From an uncultured bacterium (GTDB lineage: Bacteria > Bacillota_I > Bacilli_A > RF39 > UBA660): a stretch of 22,156 nucleotides of DNA. The stretch covers positions 1-22,156 of the forward strand of contig CAUERX010000023.1 in assembly GCA_959020415.1 (NCBI GenBank), in the 5' to 3' direction. The position numbers were made by a program, and so were the translations under genes. Each line of letters opens with the position of its first letter. The stretch's first letter is position 1. Below the pieces are notes generated by a model. The model searched no databases and was not told the origin of the DNA. It worked only from the letters and a program-made list of their open reading frames with translations. Positions 1 to 7,523 of this stretch are shown here, one piece after another.

Positions 1-60
1 TTCCCTCCCCCCCTCCTCTTATTTATTTTTTTATTAAACCCCCCCCCCCCCCCCCCCCCC
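1..60. other. Low-complexity contig edge with poly-C run
   Basis: A C/T-only stretch (1-20) and an AT stretch (21-38) lead into an uninterrupted run of 22 C at 39-60. Nothing else in this AT-rich window resembles it. Read on the other strand it is poly-G followed by low-complexity sequence at the end of the contig, the pattern left by no-signal G calls in two-colour sequencing. I infer an assembly or read-end artefact, not biology. Confidence 0.6.
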
Positions 61-78
61 TAGGTCGACTATTTTAAC

Positions 79-111
79 AAAAAAACACAGGATACTTCTG
101 TTTTCCTATGT
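79..111 (-). terminator. Intrinsic terminator after murC
   Basis: On the minus strand an 8-bp stem (ACATAGGA with TCCTGTGT, one G-U pair) with an 11-base loop is followed by seven T. It lies 25 bases past the murC stop and closes the leftward operon. Confidence 0.75.
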
Positions 112-135
112 TTTATATTATTTTATACATAATTT

Positions 136-1452
136 TTATTCATTTTTCTCATTCAAAGATTCCAGTTTATTTATGTAATCATTTTCGAGGTTAGAAATAT
201 CATTAGGACTCATAAATAACACAACAGCATTTTGATGTTTTATTAACTTGTCAGCTTCATCAATGGTAATGTGTTCAGCATTTGGAATTTTTTCAATTAA
301 ATCTTCACTAGTGATATCGTCTTCTTGTTTGTTTTCTCTAGCTCCATGAATATCCATGATATATGCTTTATCAGCGGTACTTAAAATTTCAATGTAATCT
401 TCAGCAAATTCTTTTGTTCTGGTAAAGGTATGTGGCTGAAAAACAACAACTATTTCTTTATTATCGTATTTTTGTTTAGCAGCTTTAATTGTAACTTTTA
501 CTTCGGTTGGGTGATGAGCATAGTCATCAATAACAACATTATCACCAACTATGGTTTCAGTAAACCTTCTTTTAGCTCCTTCAAAGGTTTTTATTTGTTT
601 TGCTACTTCTTTAGCTTCTAATCTTTCATAATAACAAACACTAATGACAGCTAGTGCATTAAGTAATTGATGTTTGCCATATAGTGGCAAATCAAAATGA
701 CCATAATAGTTATCTTCGACAAAAATATCAAAACTGGTTCCACTAGAATTATAGTTAACATCTTTGGCAATGATATCATTATCTTCATCAAGTCCGTAAT
801 AGAAAATTGGTTTATTTACTTCTAAACTATGGGTATATCTATCATCGCCGCAAGCAATGACCATTTTTTCGGCGTTATTAGCATATTCTTGATATGCGTC
901 GATAACATCATCAATATCTTTAAAGTAATCAACGTGATCTAATTCAATATTGGTGATTATAGCATAGTATGGCGAATATTCTAGAAAGTGACGTTTGTAT
1001 TCACAAGCTTCTAAAACAAAATATTTGTTTTCTTTATTTGCGTGTCCTGTACCATCGCCGATTAAATAGTTAGAACCTTTTAAATTATCTAAAACGTGAG
1101 ATAACATAGCTGATGTTGAAGTTTTCCCATGACATCCAGCGATAGTAATAGTTTCAAACATTCTAGTTAATTTAGCTACCATATCTTGGTATGAGTGGAT
1201 AGATAACTCTAAATCTTTAGCTCTTATTAATTCTTCATTATCATCTTTAATAGCATTACCTCTGATGATAGTCATATCTTCTTTAATGTTTTCTTTATTA
1301 TAAGGTAAAATCTTAATACCTCTTTGGACTAGGCCTTCTTCGGTAAAGAAATGTTTTTCAACATCACTGCCTTCAACCTCATAACCTAAATCAAATAAAA
1401 TGGCGGCTAAGGCACTCATGCCTGAACCTTTAATGCCAATAAAATAATACAT
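136..1452 (-). CDS. murC: UDP-N-acetylmuramate--L-alanine ligase (MurC)
   Basis: Cytoplasmic ligase that adds L-alanine to UDP-MurNAc with ATP, the first step in building the peptidoglycan stem peptide. The 438 residues match the family length. The N-terminal nucleotide-sugar site shows GIKGSGMS (residues 6-13), the ATP P-loop is GCHGKTST (106-113), and the central ligase motif TNIELDHVDYF (167-177) and a later DDYAHHPTE are present. The start is set by GGAGGAAACT just before ATG. The tadC stop codon TAG shares its last G with this Shine-Dalgarno site, so murC is tightly coupled to the Tad genes upstream and no promoter fits between them. It is the last gene before a terminator. Its presence shows a walled cell. 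Membership of a pilus operon is unusual. Confidence 0.95.
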   Translation of the reverse strand: MYYFIGIKGSGMSALAAILFDLGYEVEGSDVEKHFFTEEGLVQRGIKILPYNKENIKEDMTIIRGNAIKDDNEELIRAKDLELSIHSYQDMVAKLTRMFETITIAGCHGKTSTSAMLSHVLDNLKGSNYLIGDGTGHANKENKYFVLEACEYKRHFLEYSPYYAIITNIELDHVDYFKDIDDVIDAYQEYANNAEKMVIACGDDRYTHSLEVNKPIFYYGLDEDNDIIAKDVNYNSSGTSFDIFVEDNYYGHFDLPLYGKHQLLNALAVISVCYYERLEAKEVAKQIKTFEGAKRRFTETIVGDNVVIDDYAHHPTEVKVTIKAAKQKYDNKEIVVVFQPHTFTRTKEFAEDYIEILSTADKAYIMDIHGARENKQEDDITSEDLIEKIPNAEHITIDEADKLIKHQNAVVLFMSPNDISNLENDYINKLESLNEKNE

Positions 1453-1461
1453 AGTTTCCTC

Positions 1462-2163
1462 CTATCCTATCAGTTCGATTAAATATGGTCCTAAAATTAA
1501 TACCATAATTAATGGAACAATAAAAACAACTGATATTATACTAACTTTATTTGGTATTTTATTGATTTTCCCCTTTATTTCTAATATTTGTTTTTCTCTT
1601 AGAAAATCTATTTGATTATACATTGTATCTAAAATACTATTACCAAATTGATTTGTTTGAGTAATGTTTAGAATGATATTATTAATGGTTTCAGAGGGAA
1701 TCCTTTTTTTCATACTTTCTAAAGCCTCAATTAAGGATTTACCAAAATTCATTTCAAACAAAGCTTTTTGAAATTCCTTAGAAATTTCTGAATCTACATT
1801 ATCACATGTTACTTTTAATGATTCTTCAAGGTTACGTCCCGATTCTAAGGTTAAGGTCAAAATCTCAAAGAACTGCAATGCTTCATAATCTAATCTTGAA
1901 GTTCTCTGTTTTATTTTTCTAATAATAAATATGTAATAGAATAAATAATAGTACCCTATCGCGACAAATGGTGCATAAATATAACCATTTTTACTAATGT
2001 ATAAAACAAGGATAAATACGACAACTGTTGTAAAAAGTCTGGTGTTACAAAATGAAATTGTATCAAATTCAGTATCGTCACCTAAACTAGTGATTTTTTC
2101 GTTTACTTCTTCTATTTCTTTTTTTCGATATATTTTCTGAATGAATTTATTTCGATCGTTCAT
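1462..2163 (-). CDS. tadC: TadC-like pilus assembly membrane protein (T2SS F family)
   Basis: Inner-membrane platform protein of a Tad-type pilus or secretion machine, expected to pair with TadB and work with the TadA ATPase. The 233 residues contain two membrane segments near residues 47-80, a cytoplasmic T2SSF four-helix region (about 90-195, with LTLESGRNLEESL and QTNQFGNSILDTM matching the family pattern), and a C-terminal membrane helix (about 208-230). The ATG directly follows the tadB stop codon with no gap, and its ribosome site AAGGTGGTG lies in the end of tadB. The family is well supported. The TadC label rests on the position after TadB and the short N-terminus. Confidence 0.85.
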   Translation of the reverse strand: MNDRNKFIQKIYRKKEIEEVNEKITSLGDDTEFDTISFCNTRLFTTVVVFILVLYISKNGYIYAPFVAIGYYYLFYYIFIIRKIKQRTSRLDYEALQFFEILTLTLESGRNLEESLKVTCDNVDSEISKEFQKALFEMNFGKSLIEALESMKKRIPSETINNIILNITQTNQFGNSILDTMYNQIDFLREKQILEIKGKINKIPNKVSIISVVFIVPLIMVLILGPYLIELIG

Positions 2164-3666
2164 CTAAATCACCACCTTCATTATTTTGCGGACACAGATG
2201 ACGAATACTATATAGTAAATAATCATTCCGATAAGTAAGAATACGCCAAGTTTAGTCGTAAAGAATGGAACGAAATAAGTTGGACTTATAAGACTAACAA
2301 ATAAAATAAATAAGAATGGTACAGCAAATAGAACGTAAACGATTATTTTACTGCTTCCAGTTAATGACTTTAATTCTAGTCTTAGTTTTTTCTTGTTAAA
2401 TAAACTCTTTTCGATTGATTCGAAAACAGCAATGATATTACCACCGGTTTTATTAAGAATTGTTAAGGATGCGGTTAAGTAATTAACTTCTTCAAGATTA
2501 ACTCTATCAGCAAAGCGTTTAAATACAACGTCAATACCTAAACCATAAGAAAGCTCTAAACTCATTTTTTCAAATTCTTTAGCGATTTCGCCTTCGACTT
2601 CTTTACTAACAATATCAATAGCTTGGCTGATACTTCTTCCTGACTTGAAGGCGTTGTTCATAACAATAATAGCTGAAAGTAAATCATTTTCTAATTTGTT
2701 ACGATAAACTTTGTATTTAGCAAAATAGATAACGTCTAGAACGAAGAAACCAACTAAAAGTGGGAATACGATTTCGTATGGAGTCATCAATTTTAACTGA
2801 ATAGTTTTAGCAAAGCCAGCGATTAATAAGAAAATAAATGATACAATAAATTTACCAACTAATATTTCCATTCCGTTTTCGTGTATCGCGCTTACGGTGC
2901 GATACTTATCTAGTTTTTTAGCGTATTTTTGAGCGAAAACTGATTTTTCTAGTGATTTAGCCCACTTTTTAGCTTTTCCTTGATACCAGTTTATAGAACT
3001 ATCAAATAATGATGGTTCTTTGTTTTTTAATGGTTCGATGGTATATGGTTCAATTCTTTTTTCTAGCTTTAAAGTTTTTCTAAACCTTACAATAAGAAAA
3101 ACAATAAAAGTTAAAATTATTATAATAAAACCTTGGAGCGCGAAAATGTGGTGCTGGTTACCAAGAACACTAATGGTAATGGTTTTACTAACAGTGTTTC
3201 CAGCCTCATCACTAACAGTATAAGTTAAATTATGATTTCCAGCTTCATCAAGATTTATATCTTTTGAATTATTTGTTATTTTACTGGTGATATCTCCATC
3301 CTGATTATCCTTAGCGGAGATACCTTCATCAATTAATAATTTTTCTCCCTTATATAATTCAATGTTAGATGAACCAACATCTAAAACTGGTGGCTCTTTA
3401 TCAATAATATAAGTGCCACTATTAATGACAGTTTCTTTACCAGAGGAATCATACACCTTAGCAACAATTTTGTAGGTCCCAGTATCACTCATATAAATGT
3501 TAGTGCTTTTGTTGTTGTTTATAACAATTGTACTAACATCTTTACCATTTTTATAAAGTGTATAGTTATATTTTTGCGTATTTTGCGCAGGTGAAAAAGC
3601 GACAACAAGGTCTTTATTTGTCGGTTTAGTTGTGCTTGTGATGTTGAAATTTCCACCTTCTACCAT
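2164..3666 (-). CDS. tadB: TadB-like protein with N-terminal Ig-like region
   Basis: The C-terminal half is a TadB-type platform protein: membrane helices near residues 265-315, a T2SSF region (about 328-440, with FKSGRSISQAIDIVSKEVEG and NKTGGNIIAVFESIEKS), and helices near 441-460 and 473-493. The N-terminal 170 residues are unlike ordinary TadB. Residues 1-92 look like a beta-sandwich. Residues 93-168 (PPVLDV, KDNQDGDITSKI, YTVSDEAGN) match the DUF5011/HYR-like Ig fold of surface proteins. A membrane helix follows at about 173-194. There is no signal peptide. The start is firm: AGGAGGAAAGT precedes ATG, and an in-frame TAG sits four codons upstream. If the Ig part is outside the cell, it must cross as an N-terminal tail. 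Neighbours are tadA (13-base gap) and tadC (no gap). Confidence 0.85.
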   Translation of the reverse strand: MVEGGNFNITSTTKPTNKDLVVAFSPAQNTQKYNYTLYKNGKDVSTIVINNNKSTNIYMSDTGTYKIVAKVYDSSGKETVINSGTYIIDKEPPVLDVGSSNIELYKGEKLLIDEGISAKDNQDGDITSKITNNSKDINLDEAGNHNLTYTVSDEAGNTVSKTITISVLGNQHHIFALQGFIIIILTFIVFLIVRFRKTLKLEKRIEPYTIEPLKNKEPSLFDSSINWYQGKAKKWAKSLEKSVFAQKYAKKLDKYRTVSAIHENGMEILVGKFIVSFIFLLIAGFAKTIQLKLMTPYEIVFPLLVGFFVLDVIYFAKYKVYRNKLENDLLSAIIVMNNAFKSGRSISQAIDIVSKEVEGEIAKEFEKMSLELSYGLGIDVVFKRFADRVNLEEVNYLTASLTILNKTGGNIIAVFESIEKSLFNKKKLRLELKSLTGSSKIIVYVLFAVPFLFILFVSLISPTYFVPFFTTKLGVFLLIGMIIYYIVFVICVRKIMKVVI

Positions 3667-3679
3667 ACTTTCCTCCTAC

Positions 3680-5008
3680 TTATTTACCAAAAATATCGGT
3701 TAAATCATCAATGCCATGAGCTTTTATTTTGGCATAAACTTTTGGAACGTATTTATGCATTAAGAATTCACCAACCACGTCCCCATTTGGTAAAACTCCT
3801 GTTTGCCGAAATTTGAATATTTCTTTTTGGTTAATTTCCCCGTCTTTAATACCAGTGATTTCGTTAATACTGGTAATTCTTCTTCTTCCGTCGGAAAATC
3901 TTTGAATTTGAATAACAATATCTAGGGCGTTTTCAACGTATTCACGAATAGCGATTACTGGAATTTCAATACCATTCATCAATACCATAGTTTCTAAACG
4001 GTTTAAGGCGTCTTCAGGGCCATTAGCGTGCATCGTAGTCATACTACCATCATGTCCAGTATTCATAGCTTGAAGCATATCAAAGGCCTCTTTACCACGA
4101 ACTTCGCCGACAATAATACGATCTGGTCTCATTCTTAAAGAATTAATAACTAAATCTCTAATCGTAACCTGTCCTGAACCTTCATAATTAGTAGTTCTTG
4201 TTTCTAGTGAAATAACGTGATCTTGTTTTAATTTTAATTCAGCAGCATCTTCAATAGTAATAATACGCTCATCATGGAAGCAAAACGATGATAAAACGTT
4301 TAATAATGTTGTTTTACCACTGCTAGTTCCACCAACTATAATGATATTTAATTTAGCATGAACACAAGCTTCCAAAAATCTGGCCATATATGGCGTTAGA
4401 GTTCCTGTTCTTAAAAAGTCATCAATATTAGCTAATTCTTTTTTAAATTTTCTGATTGTAAGGACTGGACCATTTAATGATAAAGGTGGCAAAACAGCAT
4501 TTAATCTAGAACCATCATCTAGCCTAGCATCGACCATTGGATGAGCAATATCAATTGTTCGTCCTAATGGTTGGACAAGTCTTTGTATTACTCTAACAAT
4601 ATGGTCGTCATTAACGAAGCTAACACTATTATCTCTAATCAGATGCCCATTTAGTTCAATATAAACCTCATCTTTCCCATTAACCATGATTTCAGTTATA
4701 TCTTTATCTTTTAATAATTCGGTTATTGGTCCAAAACCGCTAATTTCATTATCGATTAAATTATATATATAGTTTCTTTCGGCGCTACTTAAGTCATAGC
4801 CTTCTATTGTTTTGTCAATTTGGATTTTAACAAAATCGTCCATTGACTCATGATTTTGAATATTATTATCGATTAAATTTTGAATAATTTCATTTCTGAG
4901 TTCTTCTAATAATTCCTTATTAGGAAAGGCATCATAGTCATTTACTTCTTCATGAATTATTTCTTCTGGTTTTATGTCAAACTCATCGACAAATTTTCTT
5001 TTAATCAT
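3680..5008 (-). CDS. tadA: TadA/CpaF family secretion ATPase
   Basis: Cytoplasmic hexameric ATPase that drives Tad pilus assembly through TadB/TadC. The 442 residues show the family layout: a helical N-terminus (1-90), an N-terminal domain with ITEIMVNGKDEVYIE (104-118), Walker A GGTSSGKTT (226-234), the acidic box ITIEDAAELKL (250-260), Walker B RPDRIIVGEVRG (294-305), and the His-box region TGHDGSMTTMHAN (317-329). These are intact, so it should be active. The start has a strong AAGGAGGAAAGG site. Gaps to tadZ (12 bases) and tadB (13 bases) indicate co-transcription. It belongs to the CpaF branch and is distinct from the PilB-type ATPase at 15917-17290. Confidence 0.93.
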   Translation of the reverse strand: MIKRKFVDEFDIKPEEIIHEEVNDYDAFPNKELLEELRNEIIQNLIDNNIQNHESMDDFVKIQIDKTIEGYDLSSAERNYIYNLIDNEISGFGPITELLKDKDITEIMVNGKDEVYIELNGHLIRDNSVSFVNDDHIVRVIQRLVQPLGRTIDIAHPMVDARLDDGSRLNAVLPPLSLNGPVLTIRKFKKELANIDDFLRTGTLTPYMARFLEACVHAKLNIIIVGGTSSGKTTLLNVLSSFCFHDERIITIEDAAELKLKQDHVISLETRTTNYEGSGQVTIRDLVINSLRMRPDRIIVGEVRGKEAFDMLQAMNTGHDGSMTTMHANGPEDALNRLETMVLMNGIEIPVIAIREYVENALDIVIQIQRFSDGRRRITSINEITGIKDGEINQKEIFKFRQTGVLPNGDVVGEFLMHKYVPKVYAKIKAHGIDDLTDIFGK

Positions 5009-5020
5009 GGCCTTTCCTCC

Positions 5021-5770
5021 TTATTCTTCTTTTAATGTTTTAGTGACAATTTCGGTTAAGATTTGTCCACCTTTACTACGGGCAATGTTTTTATCCAGTG
5101 TCATTATTTTACCATTGTAAACAAATTTTTCAATATTTTTATTATAAAAACTCTTTGGCAAAACATAATCGATACTTGAACCAATCATGTTTTTTATTTC
5201 ATATAAACTGTAGCTAGTGTTGTTTGGTCTAGCTTCATTTAAAATTATTTTATAGCTATGGCGATCCATATCCTTGAAAATAGCAACCATTGTTTTCATG
5301 TTTTTAATATCCATTAAATCATTAGTAATTACATATAGTATTTCATCACTAATGTCTAAGGTAACAACATTTATCTGATCAATGATGTGGTTGGTATCAA
5401 TTAAAATAACATCGTATTTTAATATCAATCTTGAAATTAATATTTCGATAAATTTTGCTCTTATTTTACTAACGCTTCGAGGATCAATTGGAGCGGTTAG
5501 AACATCGATATAATCATTATATTTTTGAGTATAATCTTCCAATTGTCCAAAACGGTTGTTCATCATATCTTCGCATAGGGTATAAATATCTGTCTCACCA
5601 TTTACATTTAGTGACGCCCCTATTGAACCTGAATATAAATCTAAATCAACAATAACTGTTTTTTTATGCATATCTGATAAAATGCCAGCCATATTTAAAA
5701 CAGTTGTGGTTTTACCAGAGCCACCTTTAACCGATGTTACAGTTATTACCTTTGCTTTATTTAGTGCCAT
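5021..5770 (-). CDS. tadZ: TadZ/CpaE-like ParA-family ATPase
   Basis: A ParA/MinD-type ATPase, in Tad clusters thought to place the pilus machine in the cell. The deviant Walker A KGGSGKT is at residues 15-21 and VDLDLYSG (41-48) follows as in ParA/MinD proteins. The DTNHIIDQ segment fits the later ATPase motif. At 249 residues it lacks the N-terminal receiver-like domain of long CpaE/TadZ proteins, so it is only the ATPase domain. The ribosome site AGAGGTGGACT precedes ATG. It sits 10 bases from the second tadE-like gene and 12 from tadA. A plain MinD-like function cannot be excluded, but the position argues for TadZ. Confidence 0.82.
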   Translation of the reverse strand: MALNKAKVITVTSVKGGSGKTTTVLNMAGILSDMHKKTVIVDLDLYSGSIGASLNVNGETDIYTLCEDMMNNRFGQLEDYTQKYNDYIDVLTAPIDPRSVSKIRAKFIEILISRLILKYDVILIDTNHIIDQINVVTLDISDEILYVITNDLMDIKNMKTMVAIFKDMDRHSYKIILNEARPNNTSYSLYEIKNMIGSSIDYVLPKSFYNKNIEKFVYNGKIMTLDKNIARSKGGQILTEIVTKTLKEE

Positions 5771-5780
5771 AGTCCACCTC

Positions 5781-6161
5781 TTACTCTTTTATTATTTGCA
5801 TCTTTCCATCATTGACATAGCCGTTATAAGTTATATCTAAATCATAACCATTACCAACAATAGAAATAAAAATTCCTTTGACTTTATCTTTGACGTTAAT
5901 ACGAATTACCCCAGTGTCGACATTAACGACTTTATTTCCTTTTATATTTGTTTCTAACATTGTTTCCATTTTTTGTTTTATGTTATCATTTTTTAGATTT
6001 TTTAATCCATATTTTATTGTGCTTTGAATTTCAGTTTCATATTTATGTTTGGTATAAGCTAAATTGCCAACATCAACGACAATAGCTAATAAAATGATGA
6101 TAATTGGTAAAAGCATGACAAATGTAACCAATGATTGTCCTTTATTGTTCAAAATTTTCAC
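5781..6161 (-). CDS. TadE-like pseudopilin, second copy
   Basis: Small membrane-anchored protein of the TadE/TadG type: the N-terminal NNKGQSLVTFVMLLPIIII motif leads into one hydrophobic helix and then VVDVGNLAYTKHKYETEIQ, typical of TadE, with a beta-rich C-terminal part. I prefer the GTG at 6161 (126 residues), because it starts close to the NNKGQ motif as in relatives. An ATG at 6191 would add ten residues (MIVKIFLKKV) but has no better ribosome site. Either start overlaps the upstream tadE-like gene (by 20 or 50 bases), so the two are translationally linked. It may be a minor pilin or part of the pilus base. Confidence 0.78.
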   Translation of the reverse strand: MKILNNKGQSLVTFVMLLPIIIILLAIVVDVGNLAYTKHKYETEIQSTIKYGLKNLKNDNIKQKMETMLETNIKGNKVVNVDTGVIRINVKDKVKGIFISIVGNGYDLDITYNGYVNDGKMQIIKE

Positions 6162-6534
6162 TACTTTCTTGAGGAATATTTTGACTATCATCTACTTCAT
6201 TATCAAGATAAATACTTTTTGAAGCTTCAGCCGTGTATTCTTTACCTAATACATTATTAAGTCCGGGCGCATTAATACTTATTTTCTTTTTTAAGGTTAG
6301 TTTAATCATATCACCATTTTTGCTTTCATCATAAATTAAATTTTCATTAGCAACATAGGCTTTTAATTCTTTTTGCTTGTCATTTTGATAAAGTTCGGTA
6401 ACGATTTCGAGAGAATCATTTAAATTGTATTTTTGCAAAAAAATATTACCAATATCTATTAAAGCAACAAAAACAAGTAAGATAATTGGCAAAATTAAAA
6501 TGAATTCTATTAGTGCTTGCCCCTTTTCTTTCAT
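6142..6534 (-). CDS. tadE: TadE-like pseudopilin, first gene of the operon
   Basis: 130 residues. It begins with MKEKGQALIEFILILPIILL, the TadE prepilin-like start with Gly before the hydrophobic helix and Glu at the conserved position, then ALIDIGNIFLQKYNLNDSLE. The remainder is soluble and expected outside the membrane; the C-terminal tail is acidic and rich in Gln and Ser. It is the promoter-proximal gene of the Tad operon. The ribosome site is weak (GGTAGCGTGAT), suggesting low output. The next gene begins inside its 3' end. No Flp-type major pilin is seen next to it, so one of the two TadE-like proteins could be the structural subunit; that is inference. Confidence 0.8.
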   Translation of the reverse strand: MKEKGQALIEFILILPIILLVFVALIDIGNIFLQKYNLNDSLEIVTELYQNDKQKELKAYVANENLIYDESKNGDMIKLTLKKKISINAPGLNNVLGKEYTAEASKSIYLDNEVDDSQNIPQESSENFEQ

Positions 6535-6717
6535 ATTATCACGCTACCTATCATATAAATTATATCAAATTTAATAGTAAATAACAATAAAATATTAATG
6601 TAAAATCTAGATTTTTATTTCTGATGCCTACTAAAAAACATTATAGTGAATTCCTTGATTTTTAAAGATATTTATGATAAGCTAAGTGATACTTTTCAAA
6701 TTATTTAGGAGAGAAAA
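6535..6717. other. Divergent intergenic region
   Basis: Holds the Tad promoter on the minus strand, a small perfect palindrome at 6602-6615 (AAAATCTAGATTTT), and a weak candidate promoter for the + gene (TTGATT near 6657 with TAAGCT 17 bases on, or TATGAT overlapping it). I see no Flp-type or other small gene here on either strand. Confidence 0.4.
6559..6587 (-). promoter_or_regulatory. Promoter of the Tad-murC operon
   Basis: On the minus strand TTGTTA (6582-6587), a 17-base spacer and TATAAT (6559-6564) preceded by TG one base away form a housekeeping promoter with an extended -10. The expected start lies about 20 bases before the first tadE ATG. Confidence 0.55.
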
Positions 6718-7509
6718 ATGACAAAGAAAAAAAAGGCAGTTTATCCAAGCGAAATTTATTATAAAGAATTAGGAAAAAGAAAAGGAAAACAAATAATTTA
6801 TCATAAATATCTTGATTATCGATTAGGTCTTCCTCTTGGAACAGAGCACATCTTAAATGAAGCAATTAGAATTTTTAAAGCATCTACTCCCGAAAGACCA
6901 GATAGATTAGATGTTAATTGGAAATTATTTGGAAGTTTACTATTAGCAGTTTATAATTTTCCAATTTGCGATGAAAATTCGGTTATAAATAAATTACGTA
7001 AATCAAACATTAATAGTAGCCAGCTTTGCTATGACTTTGATTTAAAAATACCAACTAGCAAATTAAAACTTATAAGCTGCGCACCAACATATGTTGATTA
7101 TTTTAAGGAACCATTTGAAAAAATGGAAAGCCGAATTTTTCCGATAGATGAAACACCATTTTCAAAGTTATCCCCTGAAAAGCTTTTTTATCAATTGATG
7201 GGGATTATAGAAAGACCACAAACAAATTTAGAAATTGAAGATTATGGTAATATGGATGAAGAACTATTTAACACTATATTAGCGGAACTTCAAAGAAGAG
7301 ATACTGTTCTAGAACAAATGGATAAAGATTTAAAACCTGTATTCATGTGGACTAGCCAAAGTCTAGGATATACAAAGGCGGAAAGTATTATTTCTGCAAA
7401 TGAAATATTTTCCAAGCCCCAAGCGAATTTTGAAGAGCCTGATATTCAAGCTCCCTTTACTTATTACTCTGGTCAAACGCCTAAGTGCTTAAAAAAAGGT
7501 ACACTTTAA
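6718..7509 (+). CDS. Protein of unknown function, 263 residues
   Basis: I do not recognise a family. The start is supported by AGGAGAG six bases before ATG. The protein opens with a lysine-rich segment (TKKKKA) and has no signal peptide or membrane helix, so it is probably cytoplasmic. Two blocks can be seen: a mixed region to about residue 120, with aromatic residues and a few cysteines, and a more acidic helical region (about 150-215, SPEKLFYQLMGIIERPQ and LAELQRRDTVLEQMDKDLK). It stands alone on the plus strand between the Tad operon and xfp and ends in a two-way terminator, so it is its own transcription unit. Codon use resembles the neighbours. The length, ribosome site and terminator support a real gene. 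Confidence 0.75.
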   Translation: MTKKKKAVYPSEIYYKELGKRKGKQIIYHKYLDYRLGLPLGTEHILNEAIRIFKASTPERPDRLDVNWKLFGSLLLAVYNFPICDENSVINKLRKSNINSSQLCYDFDLKIPTSKLKLISCAPTYVDYFKEPFEKMESRIFPIDETPFSKLSPEKLFYQLMGIIERPQTNLEIEDYGNMDEELFNTILAELQRRDTVLEQMDKDLKPVFMWTSQSLGYTKAESIISANEIFSKPQANFEEPDIQAPFTYYSGQTPKCLKKGTL

Positions 7510-7523
7510 AAGCGTACTTTTTT
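7491..7523. terminator. Two-way terminator between converging genes
   Basis: A hairpin with GGTAC paired to GTACT, extended by A:T pairs to about 10 bp, an 11-base loop and T runs in both directions. It serves the + gene ending at 7509, whose stop lies in the loop, and xfp ending at 7522. Confidence 0.7.

Noticed and set aside
430..621. Open frame of 63 codons on + inside murC
   Set aside because: Antisense to a certain gene, no ribosome site, low-complexity product.
3020..3223. Open frame on + inside tadB
   Set aside because: Antisense shadow of a domain-supported gene and no ribosome site.
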